Positions 7,904 to 21,002 of a stretch of DNA of 64,000 nucleotides are shown one piece after another. The notes beneath the pieces were generated by a model. That model was given only the letters and a program-made list of their open reading frames with translations. It searched no databases and was not told the DNA's origin. This DNA comes from Pseudarthrobacter equi (GTDB taxonomy: Bacteria; Actinomycetota; Actinomycetes; Actinomycetales; Micrococcaceae): positions 1,798,001 to 1,862,000 of the forward strand of contig NZ_LT629779.1 of assembly GCF_900105535.1 (NCBI RefSeq), written 5' to 3'. A program made the translations under genes and the position numbers. How positions within the stretch are numbered: position 1 is the first letter of the stretch; the number at the start of each line of letters is the position of its first letter.

Positions 7904-9942
7904 CCGGCACCAGCTACGTCCCCGGCACCTGGCTGGGCATCGTCCGCTCCCACACGGCGGTCATCCTCGGACCCGATACACCGCCCGCCCTCGCCGATTC
8001 CGTGTGGAACCTCATTGCCGGGAAGACTGAAGTCTACGAAGTGCTGCAGGCCATCACCGGCAGCGCCGGCGGCAACCTGTCCCGCATTCCGCCGTTCGCC
8101 ATTCTGGACTTCACAGGACCGCTGCGGGTGTTCCTCCGGGGCGGCCTGGAACTCTCTGTCGAAACACCTGAGGGACCCGCGGACCTGAACGGCCGCGACG
8201 TCACCACCTGGAGCGAACGCAGTTTTGCCGTTCCCGGAGCCTGCACCCTGATGATCCCGGGCGCAGGCGAAACCGGACAGCCCGAGCTCCGGCTGGGGGA
8301 GGGCATGGTGCTGCTGCAGGCGATACGCCTTGGCGCCGATGCCGGGCAGGGCGCGCTGGAAGCTCCAAGTGCCGCTGCCGTTCCGGACGGCGGGAGCGTC
8401 CCCGACGCTGGTCCTGACGGTGCTGCCGTTGCGGACACTCCGGTGGCAGCTGTTGCCGTCAATTCGTCCGGTACAGCTGAAGTCCTCCCGGAGGCCGCCA
8501 GCGTCAGTAATGCTGCTGCCGGCCCGGCTGCCAATCCCGGCGCTCCGGACGCCGGAGATGAGGCACTGCCGGAAACTGCCGTCACACCGGGCCACGCAGA
8601 GGTTTCCGTTGAGACCGTCTACGCCGTCCTGGACGAGGACGGCGAATATGCCGGTCACGGCGGCGCGCAACAGGCCGGTGCAGGCGAAGCCGGCGCCGCT
8701 GACGATGATTCTGCCGTAAATGGCTCCGTCGACGACGGCACAGCGGACAACGTCTCCAGTGACACTGGCGGCCCCGAAGCGGAGGCCACGGGATCGGACG
8801 TGGATGGCGACGCTGACCATGCTCCCGGGGCGGCAGTTCCCGTGGCCGCTGACCTTCCTGCGGCCATCGACCTGACCAGCTCCTATGACCACCTGTGGGA
8901 GCGGACGGTCATGCGGAACATCGAGGATGCTGCTGTCCGCGAGGAACCGGCCGAAGACGATCACGAGTCCGCACCCGCCCTAGAGGCCGCGGCCCCGCAG
9001 GCTGCCATCGAAGCCGATACGGACGAAGCCGACGCGGACGCTGCCGAACAGCGGGCACCGGAGCATTCGCTACCGCACGACGAAGCGGACGGAGCGGGGG
9101 TCCAGCACGGTGCAGGTCTGCCTCCGGCTGCAGTACCCAAGCCTGCCACCGGACTGCTCATCGAGTCGGTGCCTTGGCGGACGGGGGGAGCGGGGAGTGC
9201 CCAGGCACCTGCTCCGGAGCCGTTCACCCCGGCACCGGCTTCCACCGCGCCGCTTGCAGCACCACCGGCTTTCGGAGCGCCCACGCCGGCACCACAGCTG
9301 GGAACAGCCCAGCCGGACAGCTACCCGCCGGCACCCGGGGCGGGGCCGTCGGCCACCGACTTTGACGATGACCATGACGGCCAGACGGTCATGAAGAGCA
9401 GCCTCCCCACCGGGCAGCAGGCACCTGCCGGGCAACAAACGCCTTCCGGCGGGCCGGGCACGGACGGTTCGGTTCCGGCCAGCGGTCCGCTCGTGTTGGC
9501 CCGGGTCTGCCAGCAGGGCCATGCCAACCCGCCCATCCGCTCGGCCTGCACCGAGTGCGGGGCGTCGCTGCCCCAGGACGCCGTGCAGGTGGGCCGCCCC
9601 CGCCTGGGCCGGATGCGCCTGTCCACCGGAGAACTGCTGGACCTTGACCAGTCCCTGGTGATCGGCCGGCAGCCATCGGTGTCCCGGGTCCAGGGCGGCG
9701 GCATGCCGCGCCTGGTCCAGGTGCCCAGCCCCAGCGGCGACATCTCGAGGTCCCATGTAGAGGTCCGGCTGGAAGGCTGGCACGTCATGCTGTGCGACCT
9801 CAAGGCAACCAACGGCACAGTCCTGGTGCGGCAGGGGCAGCCCCCGCGGCGCCTGGCCCAGAACGAGATGGCCATCCTGCTGGACGGTGACATCGCCGAG
9901 CTGGGCGACAACATCTCGCTGCGTTTTGAGGAGATTCCTTGA
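7900..9942 (+). CDS. FHA domain protein with long acidic linker and zinc-ribbon-like segment
   Basis: This is a 680-residue protein. Residues 1-150 form a compact region of unrecognised fold. A very long Ala/Asp/Glu/Pro-rich, probably disordered linker (about 155-530) follows. Next comes a small cysteine cluster (Cys537, His541, Cys550, Cys553), and then an FHA domain (about 565-680) with intact phosphothreonine-binding signatures (VIGRQ, ISRSH, KATNGT). The acidic linker and lack of membrane segments suggest a soluble scaffold that reads phosphothreonine. It is translationally coupled by ATGA to the phosphatase and by TTGA to the kinase. The N-terminal domain is unassigned. Confidence 0.88.
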   Translation: MTGTSYVPGTWLGIVRSHTAVILGPDTPPALADSVWNLIAGKTEVYEVLQAITGSAGGNLSRIPPFAILDFTGPLRVFLRGGLELSVETPEGPADLNGRDVTTWSERSFAVPGACTLMIPGAGETGQPELRLGEGMVLLQAIRLGADAGQGALEAPSAAAVPDGGSVPDAGPDGAAVADTPVAAVAVNSSGTAEVLPEAASVSNAAAGPAANPGAPDAGDEALPETAVTPGHAEVSVETVYAVLDEDGEYAGHGGAQQAGAGEAGAADDDSAVNGSVDDGTADNVSSDTGGPEAEATGSDVDGDADHAPGAAVPVAADLPAAIDLTSSYDHLWERTVMRNIEDAAVREEPAEDDHESAPALEAAAPQAAIEADTDEADADAAEQRAPEHSLPHDEADGAGVQHGAGLPPAAVPKPATGLLIESVPWRTGGAGSAQAPAPEPFTPAPASTAPLAAPPAFGAPTPAPQLGTAQPDSYPPAPGAGPSATDFDDDHDGQTVMKSSLPTGQQAPAGQQTPSGGPGTDGSVPASGPLVLARVCQQGHANPPIRSACTECGASLPQDAVQVGRPRLGRMRLSTGELLDLDQSLVIGRQPSVSRVQGGGMPRLVQVPSPSGDISRSHVEVRLEGWHVMLCDLKATNGTVLVRQGQPPRRLAQNEMAILLDGDIAELGDNISLRFEEIP

Positions 9943-11741
9943 GTTCCAAACGGCCCGTAGCGCCGCCGCCCCGCATCCCGGGGTTCACTTACATCAGCCT
10001 GCTCGGTTCCGGCGGGTTCTCCGACGTCTACCTCTACGAGCAGGACAGGCCGCGCCGCAAAGTGGCCGTCAAGGTGCTGCTCTCGGACCTGAAGACCGAG
10101 GGCGCCCGCCGCCGCTTCGAGTCCGAGGCCAACCTGATGGCCCAGCTGTCCTCCCACCCCTACATCGTCACCATCTTCGAAGCGGAAGTGACGGATGACG
10201 GGCACTCCTACCTGGCCATGGAGTACTGCTCCCGGCCCAGCCTGGACGTTCGCTACCGCCGCCAGCGGTTCAGCGTGGACGAGGTACTGGCCGTCGGCAT
10301 CCAGGTGGCCTCCGCCGTCGAAACGGCCCACCGCGCCGGAATTGCCCACCGCGACATCAAGCCCGCCAACATCCTGGTGACGGACTACAACCGCCCGGCC
10401 CTGACCGACTTCGGCATCTCCGGCACCCTCGCCGGTGACAGCGACGACGACTCCGGCATGTCCATCCCGTGGTCCCCGCCCGAGCAGTTCCGCGACGGCA
10501 GCGTGGACGGCATCATGGTGGACGTCTGGGCGCTCGGTGCCACGCTCTACACACTCCTGGCCGGCCGCTCGCCGTTCGTGTTGCCCGGCGCGGACAACTC
10601 CCAGCGCGAACTGATCAACCGCATCAGCAACACCGCGCTGCCGCGCCTGGGCCGCGCGGACGTGCCCGAGTCCCTGGAGCTTGCCCTGGCCACCGCCATG
10701 GCCAAGTCGCCCCAGTCGCGGTATTCCTCCGCGCACGCCTTCGCCCTTGCCCTGCAGCGGATCCAGGCGGAGCTGAACCTCTCGGTCACCCCCTTCGAAG
10801 TCCTCGAAGAACCGCAGCAGGAGGAGAACCATCCGGACGAGGGCACCGAAGAGACCCGGGTCCGGAGCATTGCGTCGATCGACCCGGAGCGGACCGGCAG
10901 CGCCCCCACCTTCCCGGCGCGCACGTGGCCGCAGGCTCCCGGCTCCGGGGCTGGAGGCTCCGGTACCGGAAACACCACGGCGGGGCCCGGCAGCCAAACC
11001 GGCGCGCCGCCGTCGCGCTTCACCGCCCCCACCGCCGGGACCTGGCCGCCCGCCACGGCGGAAGGACGCAACGCGGCAACGCAAGCCCGCGTCCCTGGCA
11101 GCATCTTCGGCAAGGGGGCAACGGACGACGACGGCCCGCACGAATGGTCCCAGTCCACCGTCCTGCGCGGCGGCGGCACCCAGCCCACCTCCGGGGCGCC
11201 GGTCCACGGCGCCGAGGACGCACACACCAGCTCTGCCGACGCCACCGTCCACAGGCCCGCGGCAAGTGACCGGCCGGCCGAAGGGCCCGAAGAAGCGCCG
11301 GAGCAGGACCACGGCAAGCGGAACCTGTGGCTCGCCATAGCCGGCGGCACCATCCTGGCCCTTGCTGCGGTGGTAGGCATCGTGGCGGCCAACTCCGGCG
11401 GCGGGACGCCCAAGGCGGTGGAAACCCAGCAGGTCTCCAAGCCGCCCGCGGACGCCCTGGATAACGGAACCGTCCCCGACGTCGAAGGACTGGCCGGGGC
11501 CGCGGGCAGTGACGGCAACGTGGCGTTCACCTGGAAGAACCCGCAGCCCAAGGACGGCGACAGCTACAAATGGCGTGTCTACACCATCGGCGGCGGCGGC
11601 GAGTTCCAGTCAGTGGCGCAGCCGCCGGTCCAGGTCAAGGCAAACCCCTCCGGGCAGACCTGCGTCCAGGTGATGATCGTCCGCACCGACGGCGCGTTCT
11701 CCCCGCTGGAACAGGGTTCCATCGCCTGCACCGGCTCATGA
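9939..11741 (+). CDS. Transmembrane Ser/Thr protein kinase
   Basis: This 600-residue Hanks-type kinase is complete: Gly loop GSGGFSDVY (23-31), catalytic Lys45 in AVKVL, HRDIKPANIL with Asp139, DFG at 157-159, activation segment ending PWSPPEQF, and DVWALGATLYTLLAG. A disordered linker leads to a single membrane helix near residues 464-488. An extracytoplasmic domain of about 110 residues follows that looks FN3-like rather than PASTA, so it is not a PknB orthologue. The start is TTG in a TTGA overlap with the upstream stop; no better start lies before the Gly loop. It is the likely source of the phosphothreonine read by the neighbouring FHA proteins. Confidence 0.95.
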   Translation: MSSKRPVAPPPRIPGFTYISLLGSGGFSDVYLYEQDRPRRKVAVKVLLSDLKTEGARRRFESEANLMAQLSSHPYIVTIFEAEVTDDGHSYLAMEYCSRPSLDVRYRRQRFSVDEVLAVGIQVASAVETAHRAGIAHRDIKPANILVTDYNRPALTDFGISGTLAGDSDDDSGMSIPWSPPEQFRDGSVDGIMVDVWALGATLYTLLAGRSPFVLPGADNSQRELINRISNTALPRLGRADVPESLELALATAMAKSPQSRYSSAHAFALALQRIQAELNLSVTPFEVLEEPQQEENHPDEGTEETRVRSIASIDPERTGSAPTFPARTWPQAPGSGAGGSGTGNTTAGPGSQTGAPPSRFTAPTAGTWPPATAEGRNAATQARVPGSIFGKGATDDDGPHEWSQSTVLRGGGTQPTSGAPVHGAEDAHTSSADATVHRPAASDRPAEGPEEAPEQDHGKRNLWLAIAGGTILALAAVVGIVAANSGGGTPKAVETQQVSKPPADALDNGTVPDVEGLAGAAGSDGNVAFTWKNPQPKDGDSYKWRVYTIGGGGEFQSVAQPPVQVKANPSGQTCVQVMIVRTDGAFSPLEQGSIACTGS

Positions 11742-11770
11742 CCGCCGGCACGCGTGCCTGCCAGTCCGTT

Positions 11771-11801
11771 TTGCCGGCAAGCACGCCGGCTGCATTAATA
11801 C
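11771..11801 (+). promoter_or_regulatory. Candidate internal promoter before the FHA-like/EssC pair
   Basis: TTGCCG at 11771-11776 and TAATAC at 11796-11801 lie 19 nt apart in the 85-nt gap after the kinase gene. This gap breaks the run of overlapping genes. A strong TTGAGGAGG ribosome site follows at about 11810-11818. This could give the last two genes independent expression. Confidence 0.4.
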
Positions 11802-11826
11802 TTTCGCTCTTGAGGAGGCACAGAAT

Positions 11827-12531
11827 ATGGGGGATCTAGCAATAGATTTCTGTGGTGAATGGTACGAGCCCTCGGATGAGGACGTCTTCAACATCGGCCG
11901 CGAGGGCGATCTTGAGGTGGACGACAATCCGTACCTGCACCGGCAGTTCCTGCAGGTTGCCCGCTACGACGGCATCTGGTGGCTCAGCAACGTGGGCGGC
12001 ATGCTGTCCGCCACGGTGGCTGACGCATCCGGCGGGATGCAGGCCTGGCTGGCGCCGGGCGCCCGGATCCCGCTGGTCTTCAGCCACACCAACATCATCT
12101 TCACGGCCGGGCCCACCACCTACGAGTTCGCCGTCCACCTAAAGACCCCGTCCTTCCGGCAGGAAGCCAGGGACGGTGACAGCAGCGGCGACACCACCAT
12201 CGGCCCGGTGGTGTTCACCGACTCCCAGAAGGCACTGATCGTGGCACTGGCGGAGCCCATGCTGCGGCGCGAGGGCACCGGCTTCAGCGCCATCCCGTCT
12301 TCCGCTGCCGCCGCGAAGACCCTTGGCTGGGCGCTGACCCGGTTCAACCGCAAACTCGACAACGTCTGCGACAAACTCGACCGCGTGGGCGTGGTGGGCC
12401 TGCGCGGCGGCGGCGGCAAGCTCGCCACCAACCGGCGTGCCCGCCTGGTGGAGCACGCCGTTACCTCCCACCTGGTAACCCCCGATGACCTGTACCTGCT
12501 GGAAAAGATGAGGGGCGTGGACGAAGGATGA
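11827..12531 (+). CDS. FHA-like protein with putative winged-helix C terminus
   Basis: This is a 234-residue soluble protein. Residues 15-115 look like a degenerate FHA fold: NIGREGD keeps the Gly-Arg turn, but the usual SxxH is replaced by YLHRQFLQV and the NG pair by SNVGG. Phosphothreonine binding is therefore doubtful. The C-terminal 110 residues are helical and charged, with a pattern like a winged helix (KTLGWALTRFNRKLDNVCDK, then a Gly-rich turn and basic strand). It has a strong GAGGAGG ribosome site and overlaps the EssC-like gene by 4 nt (ATGA). It may be a dedicated adaptor for that ATPase; a DNA-binding role is possible but unproven. Confidence 0.8.
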   Translation: MGDLAIDFCGEWYEPSDEDVFNIGREGDLEVDDNPYLHRQFLQVARYDGIWWLSNVGGMLSATVADASGGMQAWLAPGARIPLVFSHTNIIFTAGPTTYEFAVHLKTPSFRQEARDGDSSGDTTIGPVVFTDSQKALIVALAEPMLRREGTGFSAIPSSAAAAKTLGWALTRFNRKLDNVCDKLDRVGVVGLRGGGGKLATNRRARLVEHAVTSHLVTPDDLYLLEKMRGVDEG

Positions 12532-15500
12532 GGATCCGGCTGACACTCCGCCGGGACCCGGAGGAAACCAAGGACCTGGCCGTCACCGTGGACGGCCTGG
12601 CCACGGTGGCGGACATTGCCACAGTCCTTTGGGCTGCGGACCCGGACCGGAAGGGACGCCCCGCACCGGAGAACCTGTCCCTGCGCATCGAGGAAGCGTT
12701 CGTTGGCGGCGGCATCAGCGGCAACGTCCTGGCCCGCGAAGACAACCTCCTGGAGTCCGGCCTGAGGCCTGGCTCGGTGGTTTCGCTGGCCCAGGTCAGC
12801 GACCAGTTCCATGAGGCCGGCGCCGGACGCGGTCCTGCCGCTGCCACCCTGCGCGTGCTGTCCGGGCCCGACGTCGGCAAGGAATTTTCGCTGCCCACCG
12901 GCACCAGCTACATCGGCCGGGACCGGGACGTGGACATCAGGCTCACCGACCCCCTGACCTCCAAGCGGCACGCCCGCATCACGGTGGCCGAGGGCGTCGA
13001 AATCGTGGACACCAACTCCGCCAACGGCCTGCTCATGGACGGCCTGCCGGTGATCCGCGCACGGCTCAACTCGTCCGACACCGTCACCCTGGGCGATACC
13101 ACCGTCACGGTGGTGCCGCTGGGCCACAACCGGGCGGCAGCACCGACGTCGCCCCTGGTGGACTTCAACCGTTCACCCCGGGTGGTTCCGCGGTTCGAGG
13201 AACCCAAGCGCGTGGTCCCGTCCGGACCCAAACGGCCGGAGGACCACCCCTTCCCCTACATCATGCTGATTGCGCCGCTGATGATGGGCGGAGTCATCTT
13301 CGCGGTCACCCGCAACCCGCTGTCCGTGATCTTCATGATGATGATGCCGCTGTTCATCATCGGCCACTACGTGGACCAGAAGATGCGCAACAGGAAGCAG
13401 CAGAAGGAAGGCCACAAGCACTTCCGTGCATCGATGGCTGCCTTCCGCGAGGACATCACCGAGCTGCAGAAGGTGGAGCGTGCCGTCCGGCTGCAGGAAG
13501 CACCGTCCGTCAGCGACACCGTGGACGCGATCTACAAACTCGGCCCGCTGCTGTGGACGCACCGCCCCGAACACAAGACGTTCCTGGGGCTGCGGTTCGG
13601 CCTGGGCACCGCACCCTCCCGGGTCCGGCTCGAAGAACCGTCCAACAACGACACCGAGGTGCAGTACGCCCGGGAAATCCAGGACTGCCTGAAACAGTTC
13701 CGGGAGATCGAAGGCGTCCCCATCGTCTCGCAGCTGCGCACCTCCGGGTCCCTGGGCATCGCCGGCGCCCGCGGCCTGGTGGACGACGTGGCCCGCGGCA
13801 TCGTCCTGCAGCTGGTGGGCCTCCACTCGCCCGCCGAAGTGGTCCTCACGGCCATCACCTCTGCGCAGTCGCGCGAGCGCTGGGACTGGCTGCAGTGGCT
13901 GCCGCACGTCGGCTCCGGCCACAGCCCACTGACCGGAGACCACCTGGCCGCAGGGTCCGCCGGCGGCTCATCGCTGCTGGCTCGGCTTGAAGACCTGCTC
14001 GACGCGCGGGAGGCCGCGGTGAAGCGGCAGGCACCCGAGCTGCGCCAGGAGATGGACCCCGCCAAGCACGAACTCGAAGCACCCGTGCTGCCCACGGTGC
14101 TGCTGATCGTGGAAGACGACGCGCCGGTGGACCGGGGGCGCCTCACCCGGCTCGCCGAACGGGGACCGGACTCGGGCGTGCACGTCATGTGGGTGGCCAC
14201 CGACATCCAGGCCCTCCCGGCTGCCTGCCGGGACTTCATGGTGGTGGACGGCGACCACGGCACCACCACCGGCCAGGTCCGCCTGGGCCGGCACACCTAC
14301 CCGGTGAGCTGCGAAAGTGTCGACGCCGAGCTGGCGGGCCAGCTGGCCCGCATGCTCGCGCCGGTGGTCGACGTGGGCAAGCCCGTCAACGACGACTCCG
14401 ACCTGCCGCGCGCCGTGTCCTACGCCACGCTGATCGGCAAGGACTTCCTTGACAACCCGCAGGCCGTGGCCGAGCGCTGGTCTGAGAACAACTCCGTGCA
14501 CTCCTCTGCGGTGGCCAACCGCAAGGACAACGGCACCCTTCGCGCCCTGGTGGGGTCCAAGGGCATTGAACCGCTGTACCTGGACCTGAAGAACGAAGGG
14601 CCGCACGCCCTGGTGGGCGGCACCACCGGTGCGGGCAAGTCCGAGTTCCTGCAGTCCTGGGTGATGGGCATGGCCTCCGCCTACAGCCCGGACCGGGTCA
14701 GCATCCTCTTCGTGGACTACAAGGGCGGTGCTGCGTTCGCCGATTGCATCAACCTGCCGCACACCGTAGGCCTGGTCACGGACCTGTCACCGCACCTGGT
14801 GCGGCGGGCACTGACATCGCTGCGCGCGGAGCTCCACTACCGCGAGCAGCTGCTCAATCGGAAAAAGGCGAAGGACCTGCTGGCACTGCAGCGCGAAGCC
14901 GATCCCGAGGCGCCGCCGTACCTCATCATCATCGTGGACGAATTCGCGGCGCTCGCCAACGAAGTTCCCGAGTTCGTGGACGGCGTAGTGGATGTGGCCG
15001 CCCGCGGACGGTCGCTGGGCCTGCACCTTATCCTGGCCACCCAGCGCCCGGCCGGCGTCATCAAGGACAGCCTTCGCGCCAACACCAACCTGCGCGTGGC
15101 GCTGCGCATGGCAGACGAGGACGACGCCACGGATATCCTGGGCGTCCCCGACGCGGCCTACTTTGACCCGGGTATCCCGGGCCGCGGCGCCGCGAAGACC
15201 GGCCCGGGCCGGATCCAGGGTTTCCAGACCGGCTACGCCGGCGGCTGGACCACGGAGAAACCGCAGCGGCCGCAGATCGACATCGTGGAGATGGCCTTCG
15301 GCTCGGGCTCAAGCTGGGAGGCGCCGGCGCCGGAAAAGCCTGCAGCGGCTGAACCCGCAGGGCCCAACGACATTGCCCGGATGACCGCCAACATCGTGCG
15401 GGCGGCGGACGTCCTTGCCATCGCCCCGCCCCGCAAGCCGTGGCTGGACGAGCTTGCAAAGACCTACGATTTCTCCAAGCTGCCCAACCCCCGTACGGAC

Positions 15501-16973
15501 GAGCAGCTGCTCCTTGGCGTGGCCGACGACCCGGTCCGCCAGGACCAGCCCACCGTGTTCTACGAACCGGACCGGGACGGCAACATGGCCATCTACGGCA
15601 CAGGCGGCTCGGGCAAGTCCGCCGCGCTGCGCGGTATTGCCATCGCCGCGGCCGTGACGCCCCGCGGCGGCCCCGTGCACGTGTACGGCATCGACTGCGG
15701 TTCGTCAGGCCTGCGGATGCTCGAAGAGCTGCCGCACGTGGGTGAGGTCATCAACGGCGATGACGTCGAGCGCGTGGGGCGGCTTTTGCGCCTGCTGCGG
15801 GACATCGCCGAACAGCGTTCCGCCCGCTTCGCCGAGGTCCGGGCGTCCACCATCGTCGAGTACCGCAGGCTGGCCAACCGGCCGGACGAAAAGCGGATCT
15901 TCGTCCTGGTGGACGGCATGTCCGCGTTCCGCGAAGCCTACGAACACAGCCGCCTGTCCGGGCTGTGGGACATCTTCCTCCAGCTGGCCACCGACGGCCG
16001 CACCCTCGGAATCCACCTGGTGGTCTCCGGTGACCGTCCCAACGCCGTCCCGGCATCGCTTCTCGCCTCCATCCAGCGGCGCCTGGTGCTGCGCATGTCC
16101 TCCGAGGACGATTACATTTCGATGGACGTTCCCCGGGATGTCCTCGGCGCCACGTCTCCGCCGGGGCGCGGTCTGCTGGACGGGCTGGAAGTCCAGCTTG
16201 CCGTGCTGGGCGGGAACTCCAACCTGGCGCTGCAGGCGCGCGAAGTCCACAAGCTCAGTGAAGCGATGCTCCGTCAGGGGCTGGACACCGCCCCCGGCAT
16301 CGAGCGGCTCCCGGACCAGGTGGACCTGGACGTCCTTCCCGCCGGCAGTCCGGAACTGCCGGTCATCGGCGTCGACGACGAAACACTCCAGCCCGCCGAG
16401 ATCATGGCCCGCGGACCCCTGCTGGTGGGCGGCCCTCCAGGCGCCGGCCGGACCGTGGCATTGGTCACCCTCGCCTACGCCCTCCGCCGCTCCAACCCGG
16501 AGGTGGAACTGATCTACATCGGTGCCCGCCGTTCCGCCGTGGCCTCACTGCCGCTGTGGAACCGCTCGGTGGTGGGCCCGGACGACCTCGCCGACGTGGT
16601 GGAGGACCTGGTGGAGCATTCCTCCGGCAACCCGGGACGGCTCGCTATCTTCATCGAGGGCCTGACGGAGTTCACCGACACCATGGCCGAATCCGGCATG
16701 GCGCAGCTGGTCACGGCCTCCATCAAGGCTGATCAGTGGGTGGTTGGCGAGTCCGAGTCGTCCACCTGGTCCTCGGCCTGGCAGCTCGCCCAGCCGTTCA
16801 AGTCCGGCCGCCGGGGCCTGCTGCTCAACCCCGGTGACATCGAGGGCGACAGCCTGCTGAACACTTCGCTGGGACGGGTCAGCCCCGAATTCATCCCCGG
16901 CCGCGGGTACATTGTGGGCCGCGGAAAGGCCCGGAAAATCCAAGTGGCGCTGCCGCCGGAAAACCGGGACTGA
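12528..16973 (+). CDS. EssC-like FtsK/SpoIIIE ATPase with ubiquitin-like and FHA N terminus
   Basis: This 1481-residue membrane ATPase has the layout of type VII secretion motors. Residues 1-95 look like a ubiquitin/YukD-like fold ending LRPGSVVSLAQ. Residues 105-198 are an FHA domain with intact GRD, TSKRH and NSANG. Two membrane helices lie near 243-285 and three FtsK/SpoIIIE domains follow. Domain 1 has a complete P-loop (GGTTGAGKS, Lys704) and Walker B (Asp804-Glu805). Domain 2 has a good P-loop (Lys1030) but Walker B ends Asp1129-Gly1130. Domain 3 has Arg1308 where the P-loop Lys should be (GGPPGAGRT). FHA-bearing EssC is typical of Firmicutes; actinobacterial EccC lacks it. The substrate is unknown. 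Confidence 0.92.
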   Translation: MRIRLTLRRDPEETKDLAVTVDGLATVADIATVLWAADPDRKGRPAPENLSLRIEEAFVGGGISGNVLAREDNLLESGLRPGSVVSLAQVSDQFHEAGAGRGPAAATLRVLSGPDVGKEFSLPTGTSYIGRDRDVDIRLTDPLTSKRHARITVAEGVEIVDTNSANGLLMDGLPVIRARLNSSDTVTLGDTTVTVVPLGHNRAAAPTSPLVDFNRSPRVVPRFEEPKRVVPSGPKRPEDHPFPYIMLIAPLMMGGVIFAVTRNPLSVIFMMMMPLFIIGHYVDQKMRNRKQQKEGHKHFRASMAAFREDITELQKVERAVRLQEAPSVSDTVDAIYKLGPLLWTHRPEHKTFLGLRFGLGTAPSRVRLEEPSNNDTEVQYAREIQDCLKQFREIEGVPIVSQLRTSGSLGIAGARGLVDDVARGIVLQLVGLHSPAEVVLTAITSAQSRERWDWLQWLPHVGSGHSPLTGDHLAAGSAGGSSLLARLEDLLDAREAAVKRQAPELRQEMDPAKHELEAPVLPTVLLIVEDDAPVDRGRLTRLAERGPDSGVHVMWVATDIQALPAACRDFMVVDGDHGTTTGQVRLGRHTYPVSCESVDAELAGQLARMLAPVVDVGKPVNDDSDLPRAVSYATLIGKDFLDNPQAVAERWSENNSVHSSAVANRKDNGTLRALVGSKGIEPLYLDLKNEGPHALVGGTTGAGKSEFLQSWVMGMASAYSPDRVSILFVDYKGGAAFADCINLPHTVGLVTDLSPHLVRRALTSLRAELHYREQLLNRKKAKDLLALQREADPEAPPYLIIIVDEFAALANEVPEFVDGVVDVAARGRSLGLHLILATQRPAGVIKDSLRANTNLRVALRMADEDDATDILGVPDAAYFDPGIPGRGAAKTGPGRIQGFQTGYAGGWTTEKPQRPQIDIVEMAFGSGSSWEAPAPEKPAAAEPAGPNDIARMTANIVRAADVLAIAPPRKPWLDELAKTYDFSKLPNPRTDEQLLLGVADDPVRQDQPTVFYEPDRDGNMAIYGTGGSGKSAALRGIAIAAAVTPRGGPVHVYGIDCGSSGLRMLEELPHVGEVINGDDVERVGRLLRLLRDIAEQRSARFAEVRASTIVEYRRLANRPDEKRIFVLVDGMSAFREAYEHSRLSGLWDIFLQLATDGRTLGIHLVVSGDRPNAVPASLLASIQRRLVLRMSSEDDYISMDVPRDVLGATSPPGRGLLDGLEVQLAVLGGNSNLALQAREVHKLSEAMLRQGLDTAPGIERLPDQVDLDVLPAGSPELPVIGVDDETLQPAEIMARGPLLVGGPPGAGRTVALVTLAYALRRSNPEVELIYIGARRSAVASLPLWNRSVVGPDDLADVVEDLVEHSSGNPGRLAIFIEGLTEFTDTMAESGMAQLVTASIKADQWVVGESESSTWSSAWQLAQPFKSGRRGLLLNPGDIEGDSLLNTSLGRVSPEFIPGRGYIVGRGKARKIQVALPPENRD

Positions 16974-16989
16974 AGCGGCTTATCACGGG

Positions 16990-17020
16990 AGGGCCGCACA
17001 ATCGATGGATTTGCGGCCCT
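16990..17020 (+). terminator. Hairpin after the EssC-like gene
   Basis: A 9-bp stem (AGGGCCGCA / TGCGGCCCT) encloses a second small stem AATC/GATT. It sits 17 nt after the ATPase stop, followed by TTCGG rather than a T-run. Confidence 0.5.
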
Positions 17021-17092
17021 TCGGCGCGTTGTAGAAGACTGGAAAGGAACCAGATAGCCGCAGCGGGGGACTGCGGACCCTGAAAGGTACCA

Positions 17093-20885
<3,793 letters not shown>

Positions 20886-20948
20886 CCGTGGCACCGGTTC
20901 CGGTGGCACGCCCGGACTGGGCGGCATCCGCAGAGTGATAGTTCAATC

Positions 20949-20968
20949 ACGGAAAACGCTGTTTCCGT
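20949..20968 (+). terminator. Small hairpin after the IMPase gene
   Basis: The 7-bp stem ACGGAAA / TTTCCGT has a 6-nt loop. It lies 64 nt after the stop and ends 23 nt before the -10 of the next gene. A terminator role is plausible but weakly supported. Confidence 0.3.
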
Positions 20969-20990
20969 CCGTCGGCACGCCCGGCAGCAC

Positions 20991-21002
20991 TACCATTGAC
21001 GG
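20991..21002 (+). promoter_or_regulatory. Leaderless -10 of the GNAT gene
   Basis: TACCAT is followed by exactly 6 nt and then GTG at 21003, with no Shine-Dalgarno. It matches the TAnnnT form. Confidence 0.55.

Noticed and set aside
20905..20984. Direct repeat GGCACGCCCGG at 20905-20915 and 20974-20984
   Set aside because: An 11-bp GC-rich repeat is likely by chance at this composition, and no flanking structure supports an element.
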